From: Amblyomma americanum
Lineage: Eukaryota; Arthropoda; Arachnida; Ixodida; Ixodidae
Assembly: GCF_052857255.1 (NCBI RefSeq)
Contig: NC_135497.1
Span: 179,665,745-179,729,744 of the forward strand
DNA length: 64,000 nucleotides
Reading direction: 5' to 3'
Part shown: piece by piece, positions 1 to 41,503 of the stretch
Position numbering within the stretch: the stretch's first letter is position 1
Layout: every line of letters begins with the position of its first letter
Translations under genes and position numbers: made by a program
Notes under the pieces: generated by a model
Told to the model about the DNA's origin: nothing
Databases searched by the model: none
The model's input: the letters and a program-made list of their open reading frames with translations, nothing else

Positions 1-2761
<2,761 letters not shown>

Positions 2762-2792
2762 TTTGTGTGCAGTGCCTTTTTTTTTGGTTTAC

Positions 2793-2798
2793 AATAAA
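2793..2798 (+). promoter_or_regulatory. AATAAA polyadenylation signal, beta-tubulin copy A
   Basis: AATAAA 32 bases after the stop codon, followed by a T/GT-rich stretch (GTGTTTGTTTGT). This predicts a very short 3' UTR of about 50-60 bases. It is conserved at the matching place in copies B and C. Confidence 0.8.
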
Positions 2799-4496
2799 GT
2801 GTTTGTTTGTCATGGATCCTTCTTTTTGAGCCAGGTGCTTGTGCACTTTAGTTATGTCGTAGGCCCGGACTGCGTCACAAGGATGGTCACGCAGAGCAGC
2901 TAAACCTTACTGTATTGCAATGTGCGCACATCTGTAAATAGCCGTGTGACTTGCGTTTTCGGCATTTTGACGAAACTCTGAAATCTGTTAAAATCTTCTC
3001 ATCGAACCACTTTTAGAGCGAGCGCAAGGTGATCTTAAGGAAAACAAGTTTTGATGAGCTATTATTGTTCTCGGATACTTCCTGTCTGATGATGTGGCAA
3101 ATTCTCTGTGCTGTCGAAACAGATATGAGACGAGCCGGTTTGTAGAACATCGCTACGGAGAATACATTTTGCTTATTCTCAGTGTTACTTGACTGAGGTT
3201 TTTGGCGTATTATCTAGCCATCATCTTTTGTCTCACATTTTTACGATCTTGAACAAAAATTTCAGGAACGGGATCTTCGTCAATACTAGGACGATCGAAT
3301 CACTTTCCTTGAGAGGCTCTTCTAATTGGAAGGAAAACACGTTGAGAAGACGCCGACAGGACATCAAGTGGCATTTGAGGCTGCTTGACCAATTGTTCAG
3401 CAATAGTCCAGCTCCTCGGGGCTGCTGAACCTGTAGCGATCGAACCACAAGGCCCATATCTCGTCCTTCTGTGAGCGGCATAGCCCTAACCCGGGACGCT
3501 GCGCAGAAAGGTTCGTCGTCAAAGGCTTTGGCGATTCGCCACTGTGAGGAGCCCTCAACCCTTAACACTCAACGAACATTGTCCGTGTTGAATTCTGCGC
3601 TATTGATTCAGAATCCCTTAGCGTGGTGTCCACAGAAACGGAGGGTAGGTGCTTTGGAAGCCACGCGAGATTTCGTGATCTGAAAGCCCTATGGTTGGAG
3701 GCGGGAGCGAATTTTCCGGCTAGGGCCTGGGGTAAACAGCTTTTTGTCTCTATAGCAGTTTAGCGTCAGCATCACCAGCTCTTAACGCGATAGCGGTAAA
3801 GGCCCCGTTCACCCGAAAATCCAGTACCGATGTTCGTGTTTTCGGTGTTGCGAGTGAAAAATCGCAAGCTCTTGATTGCCCAGGTAGAATGCCCAGGTAT
3901 TTTTGGATGCAAAGTAGAGAACGACCGTCTGCATATATGGTAATTAACCGATTGCATTACCGCGTTATACCCTTAGGGCGGAGCTTAAGTGATCATTCCA
4001 AGTTTTGCATGGCAGGTAGGAAAGCGCTTCCTGATGTCCCCGAGGGGCTCAAGTATGTCTCCGTAGTACGTTTTCATTACAGGATAGGTTCCCATTTCGT
4101 CGACTACCGCTTGGTTTTATGACCGCGAGCTGTGGCGTTCGTGATTTGATTCCCGGTGTGTAGAGCCCATGTCATGGTAAGTGGTTCTCAGCTGGTACCC
4201 CCATGGCGGAATATTTGGGAAGCCTTCTCGATGGGGCTACCGCTGGTGTAATTACGACTGATTGTCTGCGAGTCGAGGTTACTGTCAAGGATCTGTGCCA
4301 TCTGTTGCCGTCGGCGACTGCGAGGATTTTCGTGGTCAAATAGCATCCAGGTCGCGGCAGTGTAACGCGAAATTCGGCGACAACTCGTGCACTACTGGAG
4401 TGGAACTCGTTGCATTTTTATCGCCTTACCGTAATATCCGGTATACAGTCCGCACGCAGTGTATAGTCCGCAACACACAATTTTGGCTGCATATGG
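2799..4496. other. Intergenic DNA after copy A, no gene seen
   Basis: No reading frame with recognisable family features. The small open frames here have no conserved motifs and are identical in unit 2 only because the whole unit is duplicated. I see no SINE or LINE signature in this stretch. Confidence 0.6.
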
Positions 4497-4880
4497 ATTG
4501 TAAAACTTTTATTTCCAACAGTTTGAGAGGCTTTAGGCCCCTCGCCTAAACGACAGCCAGAATGTCCTGGCTTGTGGCGGCGTCTTCGGCCAGTTGTACG
4601 ACCTTTGTCTGAATCATCAGATCGGTGCTGAATAGGAGAGCCTCCCATTGGTCAAGCGACAGAATTTTTTCCCTCCAGGGGGGCAAAAGGGCATTTCCAA
4701 TATATATGGTTGAGATCCGCGTTGTGGTGACATAGCTTGCACACATTTGAATAGTGTGACGAATAATAAAGACTACACATACCTGGGTTCTGGAACGTAT
4801 GAGTCTGGAGAAGGCTGATGAGAAAAAAAAATACTAGACTTTCCGCACTCGTTACATACACTATCAGAATCAGGCGTGCG
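4497..4880 (-). mobile_element. Non-LTR retrotransposon (LINE) 3' fragment, unit 1
   Basis: The minus strand encodes the C-terminal end of a LINE polyprotein. It has a Cys/His motif of the form CKLCHHN...HIYWKC, then a tail containing WEALLFSTDL and VVQLAEDAA, and a stop near 4546. A frameshift separates the two parts. An AATAAA on the minus strand (complement of 4509-4514) lies beyond the stop, as at a LINE 3' end. This is a 5'-truncated dead copy. The clade is not assigned. Confidence 0.75.
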
Positions 4881-5127
4881 AACAGCACATAAAATTATAT
4901 TTGGCGCAGTTCAAGTATCACAAAACGTGGCAATAGAGTAAGCTTCGCGAACTTTGTGCCACATTCAGCGATGCTGAAAAGGAAAAAATGCTGTGCAGTG
5001 CATATATACAGATGGTCCGCAAAGCGCAAAATATAAATTTTTTAGCATGTATAACTCGCAGACTGTATACCAGAAACAATAGTATATGTTACAGAATTTC
5101 TGCCCCTCCCCCTAAAAGAGCCGCTTG

Positions 5128-5241
<114 letters not shown>

Positions 5242-5750
5242 AATTCTTTCTCAGCATACAGGAAATGCTAGGCATCACATGGGGCAAGGAAATATGCTAC
5301 AGATTAGAAATTACGACCTACACTGCGCTCATCATCCTCGTCCGTAGAGTTTTCCTCGTTCCATTTACTTACAAGCACAAGGCACTCCGAGCGTATGCAA
5401 ATTCTAAAGCTTCATTTGGGTAAGCACAACGAATGAATGAGTCAAATAACATTTATTTACTTACATTCAACCGCATAAACGAACAGTTCGATCAGTGTTT
5501 ATATTTTTTAACGGCAAGCTCATGATTCACCCAAAGATGAGGAAGACGAGGTTTGCGACGTTCCGCGATGTGTTCATCTCTAAAAACTCAAATTTCCTTT
5601 AAATAATATAAGGCACACTTTTTACGCACTTCTTGGCCTTCGCCGGATTCTGAGCTGATCCCTCTTTATGGGAGTTAGTCATTAACCTTGCGAGACCAAC
5701 GACAACCAAACACGGTTGACTACAAATCACCTACTCCTTCAGTGCAGGTG

Positions 5751-6064
5751 CCCGCCGCGGTGGCTCAGTGGTTAGGGCGCTCGACTACTGATCCGGAGTT
5801 CCCGGGTTCGAACCCGACCGCGGCGGCTGCGTTTTTATGGAGGAAAAACGCTAAGGCGCCCGTGTGCTGTGCGATGTCAGTGCACGTTAAAGAACCCCAG
5901 GTGGTCGAGATTATTCCGGAGCCCTCCACTACGGCACCTATTCATTTCTTCTTTCACTCCCTCCTTTATTCCTTCCCTTACGGCGCGGTTCAGGTGTCCA
6001 ACGATATATGAGACAGATACTGCGCCATTTCCTTTCCCCAAAAAAAACAATTATTATTATTATT
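5751..6064 (+). mobile_element. tRNA-derived SINE (Ruka-like), full length, unit 1
   Basis: The element starts CCCGCCGCGGTGGCTCAGTG, with box A near GTGGCTCAGTGG and box B GGTTCGAACCC. A tRNA-unrelated body follows (GGAGGAAAAACGC, CACGTTAAAGAACCCC) and a (TTA)n tail. This matches the tRNA-derived Ruka SINE type known from ixodid ticks. It is a retroposed element dependent on LINE machinery, not a tRNA gene. Confidence 0.88.
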
Positions 6065-6734
6065 CAGCACAGATCGGGTTTGGGGTAGGTGTCGCATTTG
6101 TAAATATACAAGCGCAAAACGTAAGCCCATGTTACGGCAGAAGGGAAGACATTACGACAAATCCAGTGCTCTCCTCACTGTAGTCGCGTCTCTTTTTGTG
6201 TACTCACTTCGTTTTTACAATGCGTGAGTATCGTTACAACAGATCCTGGTTGAACGAGCGTAATGGAAACGCCTGCTCGATGCTGCGGGCATCTTGGAAG
6301 CCTTAACGCGGGAAGCAACGCGCAAGCTGTGCAACATACTCTGAAAAGCTGTTAAAATTGTATGTACTGAATTTCGCGAGATAGGGGTCACAGTCATGCT
6401 CTCACATAAAATCATCAGCATATTTAATCCAGTTAATGAACAATTTCGAGCGTAAGGAGGCCCGTACCAAATCGCACTCAGCTTGCCACCGTTACAAATG
6501 CTGGTAAGGAATTGTCTGTTTTGCTGCTGGGGCCTGATGTTTAAATCACAGGAAGTGTTTTAAACACCTGTTTTGATGCACAGCACGGAGAAGGCTCAAA
6601 TGCAAGCATTTTTCTCTTAGTTTTGTACACTAGGTATGCGGATATCCATGGCTATTGAGGAAGGCTCTAATTTTGTTCCTCTTACGTTATGTTAAGGTCT
6701 GTTTACACAATGAACCCCATATCGGAGACGCCGC

Positions 6735-6945
6735 AGTGCCTTTGGCGGTCGTCTGTTGATACCAAGGTCGCCAGTTCGATTCCTGCCGCGGCGGCCATAT
6801 TTCGATGGAGGCGTAATACAAAAATGCCCGTGTGCTGCAGCGACAAGTGGCGCATGTTAAAGATCCCCATTTGGGCTACATTATTCTGCAGCCCTCCACT
6901 GCAGTGTTCCTCATACCCCATGTGTCGGTTCGAGATGTTAAACTC
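6735..6945 (+). mobile_element. Degenerate tRNA-SINE relative, unit 1
   Basis: Diverged copy of the SINE body. A box B remnant (GTTCGATTCCTGC) is followed by GGAGGCGTAATAC, a match to the GTTAAAGATCCCC block, and CAGCCCTCCACT. Box A is badly eroded and there is no clear tail. It is an older or different subfamily. Confidence 0.65.
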
Positions 6946-7063
6946 GACAATTACAAAAAAGAAAATCTGGAGACCAGTTTTTGTGTCGCGAAACAGGCTT
7001 CGCGTGACGTTCTCCTTTCAGTTCGTTGAGTTCGCGCCTGGCCCGTATCTGGCCTGGCCCCGG

Positions 7064-7095
7064 TTGATGATGATGATGATGATAATGATGATGAT
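7064..7095. repeat. (GAT)n microsatellite, unit 1
   Basis: Imperfect GAT repeats with one AAT interruption, following CCTGGCCCCGGTT. Tracts of this kind often form LINE tails in ticks. Confidence 0.8.
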
Positions 7096-7635
7096 TTTGG
7101 CCTCTGGTTGAATGGTACGTACCCACGGTGGGGGATTGGACCGGGTACATTGGCCCCGGTTATCTGCGCACCAGGGGTTCCAGCAGAAATTCCGATATCC
7201 TTTTTTCTGACGGCGGACCCCGGATCCTTGGCTGCCATGTTGGTGAACGTCGCACAGTGAAATTTGATGCGCATGTCTAATCCTGTTATCAGCACCTGTG
7301 GTGCTGGAGGTCGGAGCAAGCGGCTGTAAGTGGATTAGGCATACGCACGGCCAGTCGCCGTGCTACGTTCACCAACATCAGACAATTGTCCGCGGGCAGT
7401 GTGCATACCTAACGCACCGAAAGCAGAACGCCGCCCGGACCAAGGAACGGCAAGAGGCCCGTATTGTGAATCCACATTTACTAAAGAATTCCATGATCCA
7501 TCAAAAGTATCGATTATTATACCTAGTAAAATCACTGCCCGGATGAACAATTTCTGCGCAAATTGTCTGTGTTAATAGCTTGCTGTTCACCATGCATATA
7601 TTGGCACATAGCCACCCAATCTGAACCTGGCAACG

Positions 7636-7792
7636 TTTGGCAGAAGGTTAGGTGGGCGGATGAGATTAAGAGGTTTGCAGGCATAAGGTGGGCGCAGCTG
7701 CCAAAGGACAGGAATAATTGGAGAGCCATGGGAGAAGCCTTTGTCCTGCAGTGAGCGTAGTTTGGGCTGATGACGACGATGATGATAATGAC
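7636..7792 (+). mobile_element. LINE 3' fragment ending in a GAT tail, unit 1
   Basis: One frame reads RWADEIKRFAGIRWAQL, then NNWRAMGEAFVLQ and a stop. This is the W-rich C-terminal end typical of arthropod non-LTR retrotransposon ORF2 proteins. A (GAT)-rich tail follows at about 7770-7792. It is a short 5'-truncated copy with no reverse transcriptase domain left. Confidence 0.7.
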
Positions 7793-7975
7793 CCACCCAA
7801 ACCCCCAACCCAACCTCCCATACCCACACCCAACCCCTTCCTCCCAATGGGAAGCCACTGTTTCGAGAGCACAAACCAGGATGACCAGCGCAGACTGATC
7901 GACCAGGCAACCCCGATTGGAACAGATAATGAGGCCCTGGAGTCAGGTCTCTAACCTCTTGGGGCTACAGTCAGG

Positions 7976-8002
7976 CTGCTGCTGCTGATGATGATGATGA
8001 TA
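7976..8002. repeat. (GCT)n(GAT)n short microsatellite
   Basis: Compound CTG/GAT repeat of about 27 bp immediately before an AATAAA. It may be the tail of another eroded LINE, but no coding remnant is visible. Confidence 0.6.
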
Positions 8003-8287
8003 AAATAAAGTTTTCCAATCGGTCGGTAACATTCAAACTTTAGAACCGACCGCACGCGCACAAATCGAAAGGTTAGAAAACTGAAAAAATTAGGCTGCAG
8101 AATGCACGTTGTTCTTTCGAGCGAAACCAATTTCGAGCACCGAGAAAAGAAAGTTGAAGAGGCCGAGTTTGCCCCTGCAGCCAGTTGAGAGAACCCCGTT
8201 GTGCCGGAAGCTTTGCGAAACGAAAAATAGTTCGCGTTGTACGGCGCATATCCTTTACACGGCATCCTGTACGTGAACTGAAGGCCT

Positions 8288-8296
8288 TATATATAA
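8288..8296 (+). promoter_or_regulatory. Candidate TATA box of beta-tubulin copy B
   Basis: TATATATAA lies about 200 bases upstream of the ATG, in a region otherwise not AT-rich. A start site about 30 bases downstream would give a 5' UTR of about 170 bases. ATGs at 8316 and 8344 open very short frames (both close by about 8357); whether they are transcribed depends on the exact start site. Confidence 0.5.
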
Positions 8297-8492
8297 GCTC
8301 TCAAACGCATTTACCATGGCAGGAACAGGCTGCGGAACTACTTTATGCGCTATTTAGTCGACACGCGTACACATATGAACAGAGTTGAGGAAGAAGTGAG
8401 CGTTGATGCGGCGCAAGGCTACAAATACGTGGACCCTTGACCCGGGCAGGCAGTCGGCATCTTGACAGCTGAGTTTCGGAGTGGCATCGAAC

Positions 8493-22155
<13,663 letters not shown>

Positions 22156-22186
22156 TTTGTGTGCAGTGCCTTTTTTTTTGGTTTAC

Positions 22187-22192
22187 AATAAA
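22187..22192 (+). promoter_or_regulatory. AATAAA polyadenylation signal, beta-tubulin copy B
   Basis: Same placement as in copy A, 32 bases past the stop, with the same GT-rich downstream element. Confidence 0.8.
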
Positions 22193-23890
22193 GTGTTTGT
22201 TTGTCATGGATCCTTCTTTTTGAGCCAGGTGCTTGTGCACTTTAGTTATGTCGTAGGCCCGGACTGCGTCACAAGGATGGTCACGCAGAGCAGCTAAACC
22301 TTACTGTATTGCAATGTGCGCACATCTGTAAATAGCCGTGTGACTTGCGTTTTCGGCATTTTGACGAAACTCTAAAATCTGTTAAAATCTTCTCATCGAA
22401 CCACTTTTAGAGCGAGCGCAAGGTGATCTTAAGGAAAACAAGTTTTGATGAGCTATTATTGTTCTCGGATACTTCCTGTCTGATGATGTGGCAAATTCTC
22501 TGTGCTGTCGAAACAGATATGAGACGAGCCGGTTTGTAGAACATCGCTACGGAGAATACATTTTGCTTATTCTCAGTGTTACTTGACTGAGGTTTTTGGC
22601 GTATTATCTAGCCATCATCTTTTGTCTCACATTTTTACGATCTTGAACAAAAATTTCAGGAACGGGATCTTCGTCAATACTAGGACGATCGAATCACTTT
22701 CCTTGAGAGGCTCTTCTAATTGGAAGGAAAACACGTTGAGAAGACGCCGACAGGACATCAAGTGGCATTTGAGGCTGCTTGACCAATTGTTCAGCAATAG
22801 TCCAGCTCCTCGGGGCTGCTGAACCTGTAGCGATCGAACCACAAGGCCCATATCTCGTCCTTCTGTGAGCGGCATAGCCCTAACCCGGGACGCTGCGCAG
22901 AAAGGTTCGTCGTCAAAGGCTTTGGCGATTCGCCACTGTGAGGAGCCCTCAACCCTTAACACTCAACGAACATTGTCCGTGTTGAATTCTGCGCTATTGA
23001 TTCAGAATCCCTTAGCGTGGTGTCCCCAGAAACGGAGGGTAGGTGCTTTGGAAGCCACGCGAGATTTCGTGATCTGAAAGCCCTATGGTTGGAGGCGGGA
23101 GCGAATTTTCCGGCTAGGGCCTGGGGTAAACAGCTTTTTGTCTCTATAGCAGTTTAGCGTCAGCATCACCAGCTCTTAACGCGATAGCGGTAAAGGCCCC
23201 GTTCACCCGAAAATCCAGTACCGATGTTCGTGTTTTCGGTGTTGCGAGTGAAAAATCGCAAGCTCTTGATTGCCCAGGTAGAATGCCCAGGTATTTTTGG
23301 ATGCAAAGTAGAGAACGACCGTCTGCATATATGGTAATTAACCGATTGCATTACCGCGTTATACCCTTAGGGCGGAGCTTAAGTGATCATTCCAAGTTTT
23401 GCATGGCAGGTAGGAAAGCGCTTCCTGATGTCCCCGAGGGGCTCAAGTATGTCTCCGTAGTACGTTTTCATTACAGGATAGGTTCCCATTTCGTCGACTA
23501 CCGCTTGGTTTTATGACCGCGAGCTGTGGCGTTCGTGATTTGATTCCCGGTGTGTAGAGCCCATGTCATGGTAAGTGGTTCTCAGCTGGTACCCCCATGG
23601 CGGAATATTTGGGAAGCCTTCTCGATGGGGCTACCGCTGGTGTAATTACGACTGATTGTCTGCGAGTCGAGGTTACTGTCAAGGATCTGTGCCATCTGTT
23701 GCCGTCGGCGACTGCGAGGATTTTCGTGGTCAAATAGCATCCAGGTCGCGGCAGTGTAACGCGAAATTCGGCGACAACTCGTGCACTACTGGAGTGGAAC
23801 TCGTTGCATTTTTATCGCCTTACCGTAATATCCGGTATACAGTCCGCACGCAGTGTATAGTCCGCAACACACAATTTTGGCTGCATATGG
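22193..23890. other. Intergenic DNA after copy B, no gene seen
   Basis: Duplicate of 2799-4496 with isolated substitutions, for example at 22374 and 23027. No recognisable coding or repeat family. Confidence 0.6.
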
Positions 23891-24274
23891 ATTGTAAAAC
23901 TTTTATTTCCAACAGTTTGAGAGGCTTTAGGCCCCTCGCCTAAACGACAGCCAGAATGTCCTGGCTTGTGGCGGCGTCTTCGGCCAGTTGTACGACCTTT
24001 GTCTGAATCATCAGATCGGTGCTGAATAGGAGAGCCTCCCATTGGTCAAGCGACAGAATTTTTTCCCTCCAGGGGGGCAAAAGGGCATTTCCAATATATA
24101 TGGTTGAGATCCGCGTTGTGGTGACATAGCTTGCACACATTTGAATAGTGTGACGAATAATAAAGACTACACATACCTGGGTTCTGGAACGTATGAGTCT
24201 GGAGAAGGCTGATGAGAAAAAAAAATACTAGACTTTCCGCACTCGTTACATACACTATCAGAATCAGGCGTGCG
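23891..24274 (-). mobile_element. LINE 3' fragment, unit 2
   Basis: Same insertion as at 4497-4880. It encodes the CKLCHHN motif and LAEDAA tail on the minus strand, with the same frameshift. Confidence 0.75.
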
Positions 24275-24521
24275 AACAGCACATAAAATTATATTTGGCG
24301 CAGTTCAAGTATCACAAAACGTGGCAATAGAGTAAGCTTCGCGAACTTTGTGCCACATTCAGCGATGCTGAAAAGGAAAAAATGCTGTGCAGTGCATATA
24401 TACAGATGGTCCGCAAAGCGCAAAATATAAATTTTTTAGCATGTATAACTCGCAGACTGTATACCAGAAACAATAGTATATGTTACAGAATTTCTGCCCC
24501 TCCCCCTAAAAGAGCCGCTTG

Positions 24522-24522
<1 letters not shown>

Positions 24523-24583
<61 letters not shown>
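24523..24583. repeat. (TA)n microsatellite, unit 2 (61 bp)
   Basis: TA run at the same site as 5129-5239 but 50 bp shorter. It is the largest length difference between units 1 and 2. Confidence 0.97.
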
Positions 24584-24585
<2 letters not shown>

Positions 24586-25094
24586 AATTCTTTCTCAGCA
24601 TACAGGAAATGCTAGGCATCACATGGGGCAAGGAAATATGCTACAGATTAGAAATTACGACCTACACTGCGCTCATCATCCTCGTCCGTAGAGTTTTCCT
24701 CGTTCCATTTACTTACAAGCACAAGGCACTCCGAGCGTATGCAAATTCTAAAGCTTCATTTGGGTAAGCACAACGAATGAATGAGTCAAATAACATTTAT
24801 TTACTTACATTCAACCGCATAAACGAACAGTTCGATCAGTGTTTATATTTTTTAACGGCAAGCTCATGATTCACCCAAAGATGAGGAAGACGAGGTTTGC
24901 GACGTTCCGCGATGTGTTCATCTCTAAAAACTCAAATTTCCTTTAAATAATATAAGGCACACTTTTTACGCACTTCTTGGCCTTCGCCGGATTCTGAGCT
25001 GATCCCTCTTTATGGGAGTTAGTCATTAACCTTGCGAGACCAACGACAACCAAACACGGTTGACTACAAATCACCTACTCCTTCAGTGCAGGTG

Positions 25095-25408
25095 CCCGCC
25101 GCGGTGGCTCAGTGGTTAGGGCGCTCGACTACTGATCCGGAGTTCCCGGGTTCGAACCCGACCGCGGCGGCTGCGTTTTTATGGAGGAAAAACGCTAAGG
25201 CGCCCGTGTGCTGTGCGATGTCAGTGCACGTTAAAGAACCCCAGGTGGTCGAGATTATTCCGGAGCCCTCCACTACGGCACCTATTCATTTCTTCTTTCA
25301 CTCCCTCCTTTATTCCTTCCCTTACGGCGCGGTTCAGGTGTCCAACGATATATGAGACAGATACTGCGCCATTTCCTTTCCCCAAAAAAAACAATTATTA
25401 TTATTATT
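25095..25408 (+). mobile_element. tRNA-derived SINE (Ruka-like), full length, unit 2
   Basis: Duplicate of the SINE at 5751-6064, with both polymerase III boxes and a (TTA)n tail. Confidence 0.88.
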
Positions 25409-26079
25409 CAGCGCAGATCGGGTTTGGGGTAGGTGTCGCATTTGTAAATATACAAGCGCAAAACGTAAGCCCATGTTACGGCAGAAGGGAAGACATTACG
25501 ACAAATCCAGTGCTCTCCTCACTGTAGTCGCGTCTCTTTTTGTGTACTCACTTCGTTTTTACAATGCGTGAGTATCGTTACAACAGATCCTGGTTGAACG
25601 AGCGTAATGGAAACGCCTGCTCGATGCTGCGGGCATCTTGGAAGCCTTAACGCGGGAAGCAACGCGCAAGCTGTGCAACATACTCTGAAAAGCTGTTAAA
25701 ATTGTATGTACTGAATTTCGCGAGATAGGGGTCACAGTCATGCTCTCACAAAAAATCCTCAGCATATTTAATCCAGTTAATGAACAATTTCGAGCGTAAG
25801 GAGGCCCGTACCAAATCGCACTCAGCTTGCCACCGTTACAAATGCTGGTAAGGAATTGTCTGTTTTGCTGCTGGGGCCTGATGTTTAATTCACAGGAAGT
25901 GTTTTTAAACACCTGTTTTGATGCACAGCACGGAGAAGGCTCAAATGCAAGCATTTTTCTCTTAGTTTTGTACACTAGGTATGCGGATATCCATGGCTAT
26001 TGAGGAAGGCTCTAATTTTGTTCCTCTTACGTTATGTTAAGGTCTGTTTACACAATGAACCCCATATCGGAGACGCCGC

Positions 26080-26290
26080 AGTGCCTTTGGCGGTCGTCTG
26101 TTGATACCAAGGTCGCCAGTTCGATTCCTGCCGCGGCGGCCATATTTCGATGGAGGCGTAATACAAAAATGCCCGTGTGCTGCAGCGACAAGTGGCGCAT
26201 GTTAAAGATCCCCATTTGGGCTACATTATTCTGCAGCCCTCCACTGCAGTGTTCCTCATACCCCATGTGTCGGTTCGAGATGTTAAACTC
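26080..26290 (+). mobile_element. Degenerate tRNA-SINE relative, unit 2
   Basis: Duplicate of 6735-6945. Confidence 0.65.
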
Positions 26291-26408
26291 GACAATTACA
26301 AAAAAGAAAATCTGGAGACCAGTTTTTGTGTCGCGAAACAGGCTTCGCGTGACGTTCTCCTTTCAGTTCGTTGAGTTCGCGCCTGGCCCGTATCTGGCCT
26401 GGCCCCGG

Positions 26409-26440
26409 TTGATGATGATGATGATGATAATGATGATGAT
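26409..26440. repeat. (GAT)n microsatellite, unit 2
   Basis: Duplicate of 7064-7095. Confidence 0.8.
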
Positions 26441-26980
26441 TTTGGCCTCTGGTTGAATGGTACGTACCCACGGTGGGGGATTGGACAGGGTACATTGGCC
26501 CCGGTTATCTGCGCACCAGGGGTTCCAGCAGAAATTCCGATATCCTTTTTTCTGACGGCGGACCCCGGATCCTTGGCTGCCATGTTGGTGAACGTCGCAC
26601 AGTGAAATTTGATGCGCATGTCTAATCCTGTTATCAGCACCTGTGGTGCTGGAGGTCGGAGCAAGCGGCTGTAAGTGGATTAGGCATACGCACGGCCAGT
26701 CGCCGTGCTACGTTCACCAACATCAGACAATTGTCCGCGGGCAGTGTGCATACCTAACGCACCGAAAGCAGAACGCCGCCCGGACCAAGGAACGGCAAGA
26801 GGCCCGTATTGTGAATCCACATTTACTAAAGAATTCCATGATCCATCAAAAGTATCGATTATTATACCTAGTAAAATCACTGCCCGGATGAACAATTTCT
26901 GCGCAAATTGTCTGTGTTAATAGCTTGCTGTTCACCATGCATATATTGGCACATAGCCACCCAATCTGAACCTGGCAACG

Positions 26981-27137
26981 TTTGGCAGAAGGTTAGGTGG
27001 GCGGATGAGATTAAGAGGTTTGCAGGCATAAGGTGGGCGCAGCTGGCAAAGGACAGGAATAATTGGAGAGCCATGGGAGAAGCCTTTGTCCTGCAGTGAG
27101 CGTAGTTTGGGCTGATGACGACGATGATGATAATGAC
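26981..27137 (+). mobile_element. LINE 3' fragment with GAT tail, unit 2
   Basis: Duplicate of 7636-7792 with one visible protein change (AQLAKD here, AQLPKD in unit 1). Confidence 0.7.
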
Positions 27138-27632
27138 CCACCCAAACCCCCAACCCAACCTCCCATACCCACACCCAACCCCTTCCTCCCAATGGGAAGC
27201 CACTGTTTCGAGAGCACAAACCAGGATGACCAGCGCAGACTGATCGACCAGGCAACCCCGATTGGAACAGATAATGAGGCCCTGGAGTCAGGTCTCTAAC
27301 CTCTTGGGGCTACAGTCAGGCTGCTGCTGCTGATGATGATGATGATAAAATAAAGTTTTCCAATCGGTCGGTAACATTCAAACTTTAGAACCGACCGCAC
27401 GCGCACAAATCGAAAGGTTAGAAAACTGAAAAAATTATGCTGCAGAATGCACGTTGTTCTTTCGAGCGAAACCAATTTCGAGCACCGAGAAAAGAAAGTT
27501 GAAGAGGCCGAGTTTGCCCCTGCAGCCAGTTGAGAGAACCCCGTTGTGCCGGAAGCTTTGCGAAACGAAAAATAGTTCGCGTTGTACGGCGCATATCCTT
27601 TACACGGCATCCTGTACGTGAACTGAAGGCCT

Positions 27633-27641
27633 TATATATAA
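27633..27641 (+). promoter_or_regulatory. Candidate TATA box of beta-tubulin copy C
   Basis: TATATATAA in the same place as for copy B, about 200 bases before the ATG. The intervening 5' UTR region looks unchanged, so both copies probably share expression control. Confidence 0.5.
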
Positions 27642-27837
27642 GCTCTCAAACGCATTTACCATGGCAGGAACAGGCTGCGGAACTACTTTATGCGCTATTT
27701 AGTCGACACGCGTACACATATGAACAGAGTTGAGGAAGAAGTGAGCGTTGATGCGGCGCAAGGCTACAAATACGTGGACCCTTGACCCGGGCAGGCAGTC
27801 GGCATCTTGACAGCTGAGTTTCGGAGTGGCATCGAAC

Positions 27838-41466
<13,629 letters not shown>

Positions 41467-41497
41467 TTTGTGTGCAGTGCCTTTTTTTTTGGTTTAC

Positions 41498-41503
41498 AAT
41501 AAA
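41498..41503 (+). promoter_or_regulatory. AATAAA polyadenylation signal, beta-tubulin copy C
   Basis: AATAAA 32 bases after the stop, as in copies A and B. Confidence 0.8.

Noticed and set aside
5751..5840. Possible tRNA gene (box A and box B present)
   Set aside because: The body and (TTA)n tail continue as the tick SINE, and the same unit occurs many times, often truncated or with target duplications.
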